NCBI RefSeq assembly: GCF_900129325.1 | Contig: NZ_FQUP01000010.1 | Location: forward strand, 7,501 to 71,500 | DNA from: Kaistia soli DSM 19436 | Lineage (GTDB): Bacteria > Pseudomonadota > Alphaproteobacteria > Rhizobiales > Kaistiaceae | DNA length: 64,000 bases | Reading direction: 5' to 3' | Translations under genes and position numbers: made by a program | Notes under the pieces: generated by a model | Seen by the model: the letters and a program-made list of their open reading frames with translations, nothing else | Told to the model about the DNA's origin: nothing | The model's database searches: none | Shown: positions 34,795-43,512 of the stretch, in pieces | Layout of the letters: every line of letters starts with the position of its first letter | Numbering within the stretch: the first letter of the stretch is position 1

Positions 34795-36705
34795 TCAGTC
34801 GTCGGTCTGTTCCGACGGATCGTCGGTGAGGTCGCCGATGACATCGGCGGCGACCGGGGCCGGGAGGGCGGCAGCGTCGCTCTCCTCGCCGCGAATCTGC
34901 ACATCGACGATCTCGGCGCCCGGGAAGCGCGCCAGCACGGCGGCGACAAGCGGATCGGAGCGCGCATCGCTCTTCTGCTTCAGCTGCTCGGCTTCCTGCC
35001 GTTCGGCGAGCGTCTGGGTCGTCGCGCCGCGCCCGAGCGACACCATGAACCGTTCCCCGGTCCAATCCGTCAGCTTGCGGCCGATATCGGCCGCGAGCGT
35101 CCGCGGCGCATCCGCCGTCGGCTCGAATTCGAGCAGGCCCGGCTCAAAGCGGATGACCCGAACCTCGCGTTCGAGCGCCAGCTTGAGCGGCAGGTCGCGC
35201 TTCAGACCCACATAGGCGACGAGGTCCTCGAACCGCTGAAAGCGGATGGCCGGCACGGCCTTAGCCGTGGCGGGAACGGGCTGAGCCGATGCCTCGACCG
35301 GTCGGAAAGCCGGTTCGGCCATGCTTCGGCCCTGGCCACCGCCCTGCCCGAAAGCGCTGGATGACGGCGCGCTCGCGCGGGCGCCGGGATCGGGAGACGG
35401 TGGCTGCGGGGCGGCTGGCGATGACGGCGCCGGCAACGCGCCGCTCTTCAGGAGACGAAGCGCTTCGTCCGGCGTCGGCAGATCGCTCGCATGGGCGATG
35501 CGGATCAACACCATGTCGGCAGCGGCGAGCGGGCGGCTCGATCCCTGCGCTTCCTCGATACCCTTCAGGAGCATCTGCCAGGTTCGCGAAAGAATGCGCA
35601 GCGGCAGCGTCGCGGCGAATTCGCCGGCGCGGCGGCGCTCATTCTCGGCCATGCCGGCATCCTCGCCGGCGCCCGGCACGACCTTGATCCGCGTCACCTG
35701 ATGCGTGAAGGCGGCGAGATCCTGCAACACGACGCCCGGTTCGGCGCCGATGTCATATTGAGCCTTCAACAAGGAGAGCGCGTCTGAGACGCGGCCAGCC
35801 ATCAACGCCTCGAACAGGTCGATGACGCGGCTGCGGTCGGCGAGGCCGAGCATGCCGCGCACGTCTTCGGCGACGATGGTTCCGGCGCCATGGGCAATCG
35901 CCTGGTCGAGCAGCGACAGCGAATCACGCGCCGAACCTTCGGCGGCCCGCGCGATCATGGCGAGCGCTTCCGCGTCGATCGTGACGCCCTCCTGCGCCGT
36001 GATCGTCCCGAGCAGGCCGATGAGCCGGTCCTGTTCGATGCGGCGGAGATCGAAGCGCTGACAGCGCGAGAGCACGGTCACCGGGACCTTGCGGATCTCG
36101 GTCGTCGCGAAGATGAACTTCACATGCTCCGGCGGCTCTTCGAGCGTCTTCAGGAGGCCGTTGAACGCGGCCCCCGAAAGCATGTGCACCTCGTCGAGGA
36201 TGTAGACCTTGTAGCGCGCCGACACCGGCTTGTAGCGCACCGCCTCGATGATCTCGCGGATATGGTCGATGCCGTTGTTGGAGGCGGCATCCATCTCGAT
36301 CACGTCGACATGGCGGCCTTCCATGATCTCGGCGCAGTGGACGCCGAGTTCAGGCATGTCGATGGTCGGCTTATCGATTTTGCCGGGCACGAGATAATTG
36401 AGGCCGCGCGCCAGAATGCGGGCGGTCGTCGTCTTGCCGACGCCGCGGACCCCGGTCAGCATATAGGCTTGTGCGATGCGGCCGGTCTCGAAGGCGTTGC
36501 GCAGCGTGCGGACCATCGGCTCCTGGCCGACGAGATCGTCAAAGCTCTTCGGACGATATTTGCGCGCGAGGACGCGATAGGCGACAGCCCCCGTGTCCTT
36601 GGTCGCGCCCGAGAATTCGCCGCCGTCCATGCCTCGTCCTGTCGCCTCGATCCGGCCAAACGGACCCTCGGGTCCGAACGCACCTGGAGAGCCGGACCCT
36701 AGCAC
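34795..36705 (-). CDS. dnaX: DNA polymerase III subunit gamma/tau
   Basis: 636 residues. The clamp-loader ATPase has Walker A GVRGVGKTTTARILARG, DEVHMLSGAAFNGLLKTLEEPPEHVKFIFATTEIRKVPVTVLSRCQRFDLRRI (DEAD-like Walker B and sensor 1 SRC), and a domain III that follows. A proline/alanine-rich linker (residues about 400-460) leads to a C-terminal domain that probably contacts DnaB and Pol III alpha. The zinc module usual in this protein is reduced: only one Cys (in GVHCAEIMEGRH) remains where four are expected. It follows the SRP RNA in the same direction. Confidence 0.96.
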   Translation of the reverse strand: MLGSGSPGAFGPEGPFGRIEATGRGMDGGEFSGATKDTGAVAYRVLARKYRPKSFDDLVGQEPMVRTLRNAFETGRIAQAYMLTGVRGVGKTTTARILARGLNYLVPGKIDKPTIDMPELGVHCAEIMEGRHVDVIEMDAASNNGIDHIREIIEAVRYKPVSARYKVYILDEVHMLSGAAFNGLLKTLEEPPEHVKFIFATTEIRKVPVTVLSRCQRFDLRRIEQDRLIGLLGTITAQEGVTIDAEALAMIARAAEGSARDSLSLLDQAIAHGAGTIVAEDVRGMLGLADRSRVIDLFEALMAGRVSDALSLLKAQYDIGAEPGVVLQDLAAFTHQVTRIKVVPGAGEDAGMAENERRRAGEFAATLPLRILSRTWQMLLKGIEEAQGSSRPLAAADMVLIRIAHASDLPTPDEALRLLKSGALPAPSSPAAPQPPSPDPGARASAPSSSAFGQGGGQGRSMAEPAFRPVEASAQPVPATAKAVPAIRFQRFEDLVAYVGLKRDLPLKLALEREVRVIRFEPGLLEFEPTADAPRTLAADIGRKLTDWTGERFMVSLGRGATTQTLAERQEAEQLKQKSDARSDPLVAAVLARFPGAEIVDVQIRGEESDAAALPAPVAADVIGDLTDDPSEQTDD

Positions 36706-36753
36706 AGGCTATGGCCCAGGCTCAGCAGCGGATCAAGAAAGAAGGGGGTAAAG

Positions 36754-36850
36754 TAGGAGGCTGGCACGCGACCCGTGCCTGGCTCGTTGGGGCTGCTTCC
36801 TTCCGGACCTGACCCGATTGGCGAGTGGTACGTCCACCACCAACCTCCCG
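36754..36850 (-). ncRNA. ffs: Signal recognition particle RNA (4.5S-type)
   Basis: On the minus strand, the conserved core GTCCGGAAGGAAGCAGCC (plus 36791-36808) is flanked by a terminal stem formed by GGAGGTTGG at the 5' end and CCAGCCTCC at the 3' end. The length is about 97 bases. It forms the SRP with Ffh. The arrangement ffs-dnaX-ybaB-recR is common. Exact ends are approximate. Confidence 0.93.
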
Positions 36851-36856
36851 CGGCGA

Positions 36857-36885
36857 CATATCGTCGTTTCAGAGCCGCTTGGCAA
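36857..36885 (-). promoter_or_regulatory. Promoter of the SRP RNA
   Basis: On the minus strand TTGCCA (36880-36885) and GATATG (36857-36862) are 17 bases apart; initiation would fall near 36850, which agrees with the 5' end of the RNA. The remaining space to nudC (to 37024) shows nothing else. Confidence 0.55.
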
Positions 36886-37024
36886 GTCCCCTGTCGAGGC
36901 TCGTGCGTCGCGCCGCACGCGACGCACGAGGACCAGCTTTCGTCCCGCCTCCATCTGTGGCGTAATGCCGGCCTCACCGGGCGCCATATCGCGGCCGCCA
37001 CCACACTCGCCAAAGCCCTCCGCC

Positions 37025-37990
37025 ATGACCCGATCGCTCTTCGACAAGCTCCCCTCACCCGAGGCGAGCACGCTCACCGGCTTCTCCGGCAACCGGCTCG
37101 ACCGGCGCAGCGAGCAGCGCAACGAAGCGAGCCTTTCGGCCGCCCTCGCCGATCCCTCCGCACGCATCATGCTGCTGCGCGGCGACGAGGCGATGCTGAG
37201 AAGCGGCGAAGCGGCCAACGCGCTGTTCACGCTGCGCGAGGCCGAGGCCATCGGCGCCGATCTTGACGAAGTGATCCTGCTTGGCTGGGCCGACGGCACG
37301 CCGCGCCTCGCCGCGACCATCACCAGCGAGACCACCTTCGACGCCGATTCGTTCCATGCGGTGTCCATGCGCACGCTCGCGATCAACGGCTCCGCCGGCG
37401 GGTTGCTTGCCGATACAGCCGATCCTGAAACGCTGGGCGCCCTCGCGCAGGCGCGCGCGCTGCTGCATTGGCATCGCTCCAGCCGCTTCTGCGGCCGCTG
37501 CGGCACGCGGACGGTGATGAGCCAGGGCGGCTATCGGCGCGACTGCCCGAATTGCGACGCGCAGTTCTTTCCGCGCACCGATCCCGTCGCGATCATGCTG
37601 GCGATCCGCGACGACCGCTGCCTGATGGGCCGCCAGGCACGCTTTGCCGCCGGCACCTATTCCTGCCTCGCCGGCTTCGTCGAGCCGGGCGAGACGATCG
37701 AGGATGCCGTCCGGCGCGAGATTCAGGAGGAGGCCGGCGTCAAGATCGGCCGGGTCGCCTATCACGCTAGTCAGCCCTGGCCGTTTCCGATGTCGCTGAT
37801 GATCGGCTGCATGGCCGAGGCGCTCACCAGCGAAATCATCCCGGACACCGACGAGCTCGAGGATTGCCGCTGGTTCTCGCGCGAGGAAACCCTCGCCATG
37901 CTGGAAGGCCGCCATCCCGACGGCCTCTCGACACCGCCCCGGATGGCCATCGCGCACACCCTCATCAGGGCTTGGGCGGAGGGCGATTGA
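37025..37990 (+). CDS. nudC: NAD(+) diphosphatase
   Basis: 321 residues from the ATG at 37025 (MTRSLFDKLPSPEAS); a longer frame enters the SRP RNA region. A zinc ribbon CGRCGTRTVMSQGGYRRDCPNC precedes the Nudix box GFVEPGETIEDAVRREIQEEAGV, with SQPWPFPMSLMIGC (the NudC SQPWPFPxS motif) after it. It hydrolyses NADH or NAD+ and can remove NAD caps from RNA. It is transcribed away from ffs, and is the only gene between the dnaX cluster and the glycosyltransferase. Confidence 0.96.
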   Translation: MTRSLFDKLPSPEASTLTGFSGNRLDRRSEQRNEASLSAALADPSARIMLLRGDEAMLRSGEAANALFTLREAEAIGADLDEVILLGWADGTPRLAATITSETTFDADSFHAVSMRTLAINGSAGGLLADTADPETLGALAQARALLHWHRSSRFCGRCGTRTVMSQGGYRRDCPNCDAQFFPRTDPVAIMLAIRDDRCLMGRQARFAAGTYSCLAGFVEPGETIEDAVRREIQEEAGVKIGRVAYHASQPWPFPMSLMIGCMAEALTSEIIPDTDELEDCRWFSREETLAMLEGRHPDGLSTPPRMAIAHTLIRAWAEGD

Positions 37991-38161
37991 GACCCGCGCC
38001 CTAATGTGGAAACAGTTGGAAACAAAGGGACTAACAGCAATACAAATCTCTCCGTGACGCTTCGCGGCGGTTCGCTACAGTGATTTTCGGCGCATGGGAC
38101 CATGCGTCAGCGGACCTGATCGCTCCATCGTGGGGCGACGTCTCGGGGGAGATGGCAGGGC

Positions 38162-38929
38162 GTGAAGACCATTGTGATCAGCCTCCCGCATCGCGTCGAC
38201 AGGCGCGATACGTTCGAGGCCTGGAACAAGACCCAGCCGCTGGCCTTTTCCTTCCTTCCCGCTGCCGAGGGCGACCGCATCGCGCGTCACCGGCTGATCG
38301 AAAGCGGGCTGCTCGACGAGGGCGAGTACAATTTCGGTCCAGGCGCGCTCGGCAATGCGCTGTCGCACGCGGCGATCTGGCGGAACTGCGCCGAAGGCAC
38401 CGAGCCCTACCTCATCTTCGAGGACGACGCGTGCCTGCGCGGCGACTTCTGGAAGCACGCCAAGCCGATCCTTGAGCGCAATCTCGCCGCCTGCGATGTG
38501 ATCGTGCTTGGCTACAACACGGATTCGGTCGTTGCCCTGCGCGGCTCGGATGGCGTCGTTTCGGCGATGCGGTTCGACGAGACAGTGAAGAAGCGCCCCG
38601 GCTATTTCGAATCCTATTCACGCCTGCATGATGTCAGGCCCAATCTCTTCCGCTGCGTCCAGTTCTGGGGCCTGCTCGCTTATGCGATCACGCCGGCAAG
38701 CGCCAAGGTGCTGCTCTCGACGTGCCTGCCGCTCTCGTCACGCGAAGAGGTGACGCTGATCGGTGAAGATCGCGTCATCCGGCCCTATGGCATGGACAGC
38801 ATGTTCAATCTCGCGCTGCAGAAGGGGATGATCCGGGCCGCGGCCTGCTACCCGGCCCTCGCGCTCGGCCCCAACAACCAGATGACGTCCGACATCCAGA
38901 CGACCGTCAACATCCAGCTCGCCTGCTGA
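38162..38929 (+). CDS. Glycosyltransferase family 25-like protein
   Basis: 255 residues from a GTG at 38162. It begins VKTIVISLPHRVDRRDTFEAWN, like the IxLxxxxxRR of GT25/LPS-biosynthesis proteins. It also has GALGNALSHAAIWRNCAEGTEPYLIFEDDACLRGDFW (the GCALSH and EDD-type motifs), and AYAITPASAKVLL. It probably transfers a sugar to an envelope glycan. The motif EDDA would bind metal. It stands alone between nudC and pheA. Confidence 0.85.
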   Translation: MKTIVISLPHRVDRRDTFEAWNKTQPLAFSFLPAAEGDRIARHRLIESGLLDEGEYNFGPGALGNALSHAAIWRNCAEGTEPYLIFEDDACLRGDFWKHAKPILERNLAACDVIVLGYNTDSVVALRGSDGVVSAMRFDETVKKRPGYFESYSRLHDVRPNLFRCVQFWGLLAYAITPASAKVLLSTCLPLSSREEVTLIGEDRVIRPYGMDSMFNLALQKGMIRAAACYPALALGPNNQMTSDIQTTVNIQLAC

Positions 38930-38947
38930 GTCGAAGCGATCCGCGCC

Positions 38948-39790
38948 TCAGGCACGCCCATGAGCGCGGAAAGAAGACGCCGGATAGACGCCGAGGATGC
39001 GCAGCTCCTCCGAAAAGAAGGCCAGTTCCTGCAGGGCCAGCGTCAGATTCGCCTGGTCGGGATGTCCCTCGACATCGGCATAGAACTGCGTCGCCGTGAA
39101 TCGTCCGCCAAGCTGGTAACTTTCGAGCTTCGTCATATTGATGCCGTTGGTCGCAAACCCGCCAAGCGCCTTGTAGAGCGCGGCCGGAATGTTGCGCACC
39201 CGGAAGACGAAGGTGGTGAGCACGGGACCATTGTCGGCCGGCGCGGTCACGGGCTCGCGCGACAGAATGACGAAGCGGGTCGTGTTGTGCTCGGCGTCTT
39301 CCACATTCTCCGCCAGGATGTCGAGACCATAGAGCTCGGCGGCAAAGCGCGGGGCCAGCGCGGCGCGGGTGATATCGCCCGATTCGGCGATGATGCGCGC
39401 GGCGCCGGCCGTATCCGCGGCAACGACGGCGCGATAGCCGTGCTCGCGCAGGATGCGGCGGCACTGGCCAAGCCCGTGCACATGGCTCTCCACCGTCTTG
39501 ATCGTCGCGAGCGTCGCGCCATGCGGCGCCATCAGCTGGAACCGGATCGGCAGGAAATATTCGCCGATGATGTGCAGGCCTGAATCCGGCAGCAGGTGAT
39601 GGATGTCCGCCACGCGCCCAGCGAGCGAATTCTCGATCGGGATCATCGCGAGATCGACGTCGCCGCGCGACATCGCCTGGAAGCAATCCTCGAAAGTCGG
39701 CGCCGGCACGGCCTCGTAGTCCGGATAGACGGCATGCGAGGCGATGTGGGAATTGGCGCCAGGTTCGCCCTGATACACGATTTTCTTCAT
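38948..39790 (-). CDS. pheA: Prephenate dehydratase
   Basis: 280 residues: an N-terminal PDT domain (VYQGEPGANSHIASHAVY, FEDCFQAMSRGDVDLAMIPIENSLAGRVADIHHLLPD with the catalytic TRF-type region TTRFVILSREPV), and a C-terminal ACT domain (TTFVFRVRNIPAALYKALGGFATNGINMTKLESYQLGGRFTATQFYADVEGHPD) for phenylalanine feedback. There is no chorismate mutase domain. It produces phenylpyruvate. It follows kdsB at a 51-base distance; kdsB-pheA is usual in rhizobial genomes. Confidence 0.96.
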   Translation of the reverse strand: MKKIVYQGEPGANSHIASHAVYPDYEAVPAPTFEDCFQAMSRGDVDLAMIPIENSLAGRVADIHHLLPDSGLHIIGEYFLPIRFQLMAPHGATLATIKTVESHVHGLGQCRRILREHGYRAVVAADTAGAARIIAESGDITRAALAPRFAAELYGLDILAENVEDAEHNTTRFVILSREPVTAPADNGPVLTTFVFRVRNIPAALYKALGGFATNGINMTKLESYQLGGRFTATQFYADVEGHPDQANLTLALQELAFFSEELRILGVYPASSFRAHGRA

Positions 39791-39841
39791 GGGATGGGTC
39801 GTTTCCAGACGTCGCCGAAGCGACGGATGCCCTTGGTCGAG

Positions 39842-40606
39842 CTAGGTTTTGCGGGAAAGCAGAAGGCGCGCCCGTTCGAGATCGGCCGGAGTATCGACAC
39901 CGAGCGGCACAGCGTCAACGACCTCGACATCGATGCGCATGCCGGCCTCGAGCGCTCGCAGCTGTTCCAGCCGCTCACGCCGTTCGAGCGGCGATGGCGG
40001 CAGCGCGACATAGCGCTCGAGCACCGCCCGGCGATAGGCGTAGAGCCCGATATGATGATAGAGCGGCCCGGCGCCCCAGGGCGCGGTGGCGCGCGTAAAA
40101 TAGAGCGCCCGCAGCTGCCGTTCCGAGAGCATTCCTTCGACCGTCTTGGGCGAGGCGACGATCTTCACCACGCTGTCATTGGTCTTGTCTGCCTCTTCGG
40201 TGATGACAGCCGCGATGGTTCCGATGTCGACTGCCGGATCGGCGAGCGGCGCGAAGGCGGCAGCAACGGAAGACGGCTCTACCGTCGGCAGGTCGCCCTG
40301 GACATTGACGACCAGGTCATATCGGCCGCCCGGATCGACGAGGCCGACCGCCTCGTGAATGCGGGATGAGCCGTTCTCGTGATCGGCGCGCGTCAGGACG
40401 GCTTCGCCGCCGGCGCGCCGCACCGCAGCCGCGATATCCTTGTCATCGGTCGCCACAAAGACGGGCCCGATCCCAGCCTCCGCCGCGCGGCGCCACACAT
40501 GCACGATCATCGGTTCGCCGTGGATATCGGCGAGCGGCTTGCCCGGCAGCCGCGTCGAAGCCATGCGGGCCGGCACCATGACCAGGGCCTCTCTTTTCAC
40601 GCTCAT
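39842..40606 (-). CDS. kdsB: 3-deoxy-manno-octulosonate cytidylyltransferase
   Basis: 254 residues. N-terminal [30 protein letters not shown] is the nucleotide-binding signature, with [15 protein letters not shown] and [67 protein letters not shown]. It activates Kdo as CMP-Kdo for lipopolysaccharide core synthesis. It is divergent from the cytochrome c gene with a 176-base space. Confidence 0.97.
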   Translation of the reverse strand: MSVKREALVMVPARMASTRLPGKPLADIHGEPMIVHVWRRAAEAGIGPVFVATDDKDIAAAVRRAGGEAVLTRADHENGSSRIHEAVGLVDPGGRYDLVVNVQGDLPTVEPSSVAAAFAPLADPAVDIGTIAAVITEEADKTNDSVVKIVASPKTVEGMLSERQLRALYFTRATAPWGAGPLYHHIGLYAYRRAVLERYVALPPSPLERRERLEQLRALEAGMRIDVEVVDAVPLGVDTPADLERARLLLSRKT

Positions 40607-40782
40607 TCGCTTGGCTCCGCCTCATTCACGCCGCGGGTGTCAAAAAGTCTCAATGGCGCGACCTTCATACGTATTGCGCGGCTTGGGCGAAAGCTTGTAG
40701 TTTCCGCGCCACATGCTTTGGCTTCTCGTCAACCGACGGGGGTGCCAAGTCCTTATTTTCATTGCGACTGGGGCCGGGACCG

Positions 40783-41448
40783 ATGGATTCCTTCGAGGTC
40801 AACAAGATACTGGGCGCGGTCCTTTTCACCCTTTTGGTGGTGATGTCGCTCAGCATTGTCTCGGGGGTGATCTATGCGCCTGCCGAGATGGAGAAGCCGG
40901 GCTTCGAGATCGCCGTGGCTGAAGAAGCGCCCGCCGGTGGCGCTGCGGCTCCCGTTGCACAAGACCCGCCGATCGCGACGCTGATGCAGACCGCCAATGC
41001 GTCGGCGGGCGAGGCTGTCGCCAAGAAGTGTGCAGCTTGCCATAATTTCGCGGAAGGCGCTGGCGCCAAGGTGGGTCCCGATCTCTACGGCGTCATCGGC
41101 CGCCCGATCGGCGAGATGCAGGGCTTCAAATATTCGGCCGCTCTCACCAAGGCGCATGAAGCCGGCGACAAGTGGACCTATGAGCACCTCTATCACTTCC
41201 TGAAGAAGCCGAGCGCCGACATGCCCGGCACGGCGATGGGCTTTGCCGGCCTGCCGAAGCCGGAAGACCGCGCCAATGTGATTGCTTACCTGCGCACGCT
41301 GGCCGCGACGCCCGAGCCGCTCCCCGCGCCTGAAGCCGCGCCGGCGGCTCCCGCCGATGCGGCGCCGGCTGCAGCACCTGCCGCCCCTGGCGCGGCTCCG
41401 GCGCCTGCCGCTCCGGCTCCGGCCGCCCCTGCGCCCGCCGCTCCATAG
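40783..41448 (+). CDS. Membrane-anchored cytochrome c (CycM-type)
   Basis: About 221 residues from the ATG at 40783 (MDSFEVNKILGAVLFTLLVVMSLSIVSGVIY), a signal anchor. The haem site is CAACH in AVAKKCAACHNFAEGAGAKVGPDLYGVIGR, with axial Met in MGFAGLPKPEDRANVIAYLRTLA (PGTAMGFAG). The C-terminal tail of about 45 residues is almost only Ala and Pro. It carries electrons between the bc1 complex and terminal oxidase on the periplasmic face. A strong hairpin terminator follows. Confidence 0.93.
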   Translation: MDSFEVNKILGAVLFTLLVVMSLSIVSGVIYAPAEMEKPGFEIAVAEEAPAGGAAAPVAQDPPIATLMQTANASAGEAVAKKCAACHNFAEGAGAKVGPDLYGVIGRPIGEMQGFKYSAALTKAHEAGDKWTYEHLYHFLKKPSADMPGTAMGFAGLPKPEDRANVIAYLRTLAATPEPLPAPEAAPAAPADAAPAAAPAAPGAAPAPAAPAPAAPAPAAP

Positions 41449-41480
41449 GCGCCGCGCCTTCATTAAATCTTGGAAAGCTT

Positions 41481-41508
41481 AGGCCGGAGCCAGTGCTCCG
41501 GCCTTTTT
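41481..41508 (+). terminator. Intrinsic terminator after cytochrome c
   Basis: Arms AGGCCGGAGC (41481-41490) and GCTCCGGCCT (41495-41504) enclose a CAGT loop, followed by TTTTT to 41508. It has a GC-rich 10-bp stem, and is the clearest rho-independent terminator in the window. It separates the cytochrome c gene from yejA1. Confidence 0.88.
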
Positions 41509-41598
41509 CATGCCCGAATTCGCCGAGCTTCTTGGCAGCATGGTTGCCCTCGCTGCATTCAACGCTGACAATGCAGCCAGCCTTTCGGAGAATCGTCC

Positions 41599-43512
41599 TT
41601 GCTCAGAGCCGCCTTCGCAGCCCTCCTCGCCGGCCTCGCCTTGCTGCCGCCTCTGGCGCCGAGCTTCGCCGAAGACGCACCCGCGGCCGCGACGACAGCC
41701 GACGCATCGAAAGCCGATGCGCCGTGGCGCCATGCGACATCGCTCATCGGCGAGCCGAACTATCCCGCCGGCTTCCAGCACTACGACTATGTCAATCCGG
41801 ATGCGCCGAAGGGTGGCACGCTGAATGCCGCCGTCGACGGGACCTTCGACAGCTTCAATCCCTATGTCGTGCAGGGAAATCCGGCCGCCGGTTTCGCCGC
41901 GTTTGGCGGCGGACTGCTCTACGACACGCTGATGGACCAGGCAACGGACCAGGCCGGCACGAATTACGGCCTCATCGCGGAAGCGATCAGCTATCCCGTA
42001 GATTTCGCCTGGGCCCGGTTCCGCCTGAATCCAGCAGCGCGTTGGCACGACGGCCAGCCGATCACGACGGACGACGTCATCTGGTCATTCAACACGCTCA
42101 AGGCGCAGAGCCCATTCTACAACAAGTACTACGCCAATGTGGTGAAGGCCGAGGCGACCGGCGATCACGAGGTGACCTTCACCTTCGACAAGCCCGGCAA
42201 TCGCGAGCTGCCCAACATCCTCGGCGATCTCGTCGTGCTGCCAAAGCACTGGTGGGAAGGAACCGACCCCTCCGGCAAGAAGCGCGACATCACACGCACG
42301 ACGCTGGAGCCACCGCTCGGTTCGGGCGCCTACAAGATCGAATCCTTCTCGCCCGGCAATCGTATCGTCTGGAGCCGTGTCGACGATTATTGGGGCAAGG
42401 ACCTGCCGACGATGGTCGGGCGGAATAACTTCGACAGCCGCGTCTACACCTATTTCCGCGATCCATCGGCGACCTGGGAGGCGTTCAAGAAGGGCGGCCT
42501 CGACGATATCCACCTCGAGAACCGCATCGCCCGCTGGGAAACCGAATACACCTTCCCGGCGGTAACGCGCGGCGATGTGATCAAACGGTCATTTCCCTAT
42601 CATGCGGCGGGCCGCATGCAGGGCTTCGTGCTCAACCAGCGCCGCGAAAAATTCCAGGACATCCGCGTCCGTCAGGCGCTGAACTACGCCTTCGATTTCG
42701 ACACGATGAACCGGACGCTGTTCTTCAACAAATACAAGCGGATCGAGAGTTATTTCGCCGGGATCGACCTCGCGTCGAGTGGGGTACCCCAAGGCAAAGA
42801 GCTGGAAATCCTTCAGAGCGTGAAGGACGAGGTTCCGCCCGAGCTGTTTACCCAGCCCTTCCATCTGCCGGTCAACGACACGCCGCAGGCGCTCCGCGAC
42901 AATCTCCGCAAGGCGGTCGAACTGATGCAGCAGGCCGGCTGGACGCTCAAGGGCAATCGCCTCGTCAACGCGAAGGGCGAGCCCTTCACCATCGAGTTCC
43001 TACTGGATGACCCGACCTTCGAGCGCGTGGTGACACCCTATCTTCAAAACCTGAAGCGCATCGGCGTCACCATGACCATCCGCACCGTCGATCCTGCGCA
43101 GTACCAGAACCGCGTCAACAATTTCGACTTCGACATGATCTCGACCGTGATCGGGCAATCGCAGTCGCCGGGCAACGAGCAGCGCGAGATGTGGACCTCG
43201 GCATCCGCCGATCTTCCCGGCAGCCGCAATGTCATCGGCATCAAGAACCCGGCCATCGACAAGCTGGTCGATCGCGTCGTCTTCGCAACCAACCGCGACG
43301 ACCTCGTCGCGGCGACCCATGCGCTCGATCGCGTATTGCTGTGGAACTATTACGTCGTACCCAACTGGTTCAACGACACGATCAACGTGGCCTACTGGAA
43401 CAAGTTCGGCATTCCGGCCAAGCAGCCTGATTATAGCGGCATCGACACCTCTTCGTGGTGGATCGACGCCGCCAAGCCCGCGGCCACGGCAGCGCCGGGG
43501 GCAGCGCCTTGA
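41599..43512 (+). CDS. Peptide ABC transporter substrate-binding protein (YejA-like, 1)
   Basis: 637 residues from a TTG start with CGGAGAA before it. A Sec-type signal peptide (LLRAAFAALLAGLALLPPLAPSFAED) is followed by the family-5 extracellular solute-binding fold. It shows [31 protein letters not shown], then RLNPAARWHDGQPITTDDVIWSFNTLK, GSGAYKIESFSPGNRIVW and FQDIRVRQALNYAFDFDTMNRTLFFNKYKR. It binds oligopeptides or microcin-C-like compounds in the periplasm. Its stop overlaps the next TTG start (TTGA), so the two SBP genes are coupled. Confidence 0.94.
   Translation: MLRAAFAALLAGLALLPPLAPSFAEDAPAAATTADASKADAPWRHATSLIGEPNYPAGFQHYDYVNPDAPKGGTLNAAVDGTFDSFNPYVVQGNPAAGFAAFGGGLLYDTLMDQATDQAGTNYGLIAEAISYPVDFAWARFRLNPAARWHDGQPITTDDVIWSFNTLKAQSPFYNKYYANVVKAEATGDHEVTFTFDKPGNRELPNILGDLVVLPKHWWEGTDPSGKKRDITRTTLEPPLGSGAYKIESFSPGNRIVWSRVDDYWGKDLPTMVGRNNFDSRVYTYFRDPSATWEAFKKGGLDDIHLENRIARWETEYTFPAVTRGDVIKRSFPYHAAGRMQGFVLNQRREKFQDIRVRQALNYAFDFDTMNRTLFFNKYKRIESYFAGIDLASSGVPQGKELEILQSVKDEVPPELFTQPFHLPVNDTPQALRDNLRKAVELMQQAGWTLKGNRLVNAKGEPFTIEFLLDDPTFERVVTPYLQNLKRIGVTMTIRTVDPAQYQNRVNNFDFDMISTVIGQSQSPGNEQREMWTSASADLPGSRNVIGIKNPAIDKLVDRVVFATNRDDLVAATHALDRVLLWNYYVVPNWFNDTINVAYWNKFGIPAKQPDYSGIDTSSWWIDAAKPAATAAPGAAP

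Noticed and set aside
37991-38161. Repeated GGAAAC words before the glycosyltransferase gene as an operator like that of the GST operon
   Set aside because: They are direct, spaced differently and lack the GTTTCC arm.
41310-41448. Ala/Pro repeats at the end of the cytochrome c gene as a coding-repeat element
   Set aside because: Low-complexity tails of this kind are usual in this cytochrome type; no regular period in the DNA.
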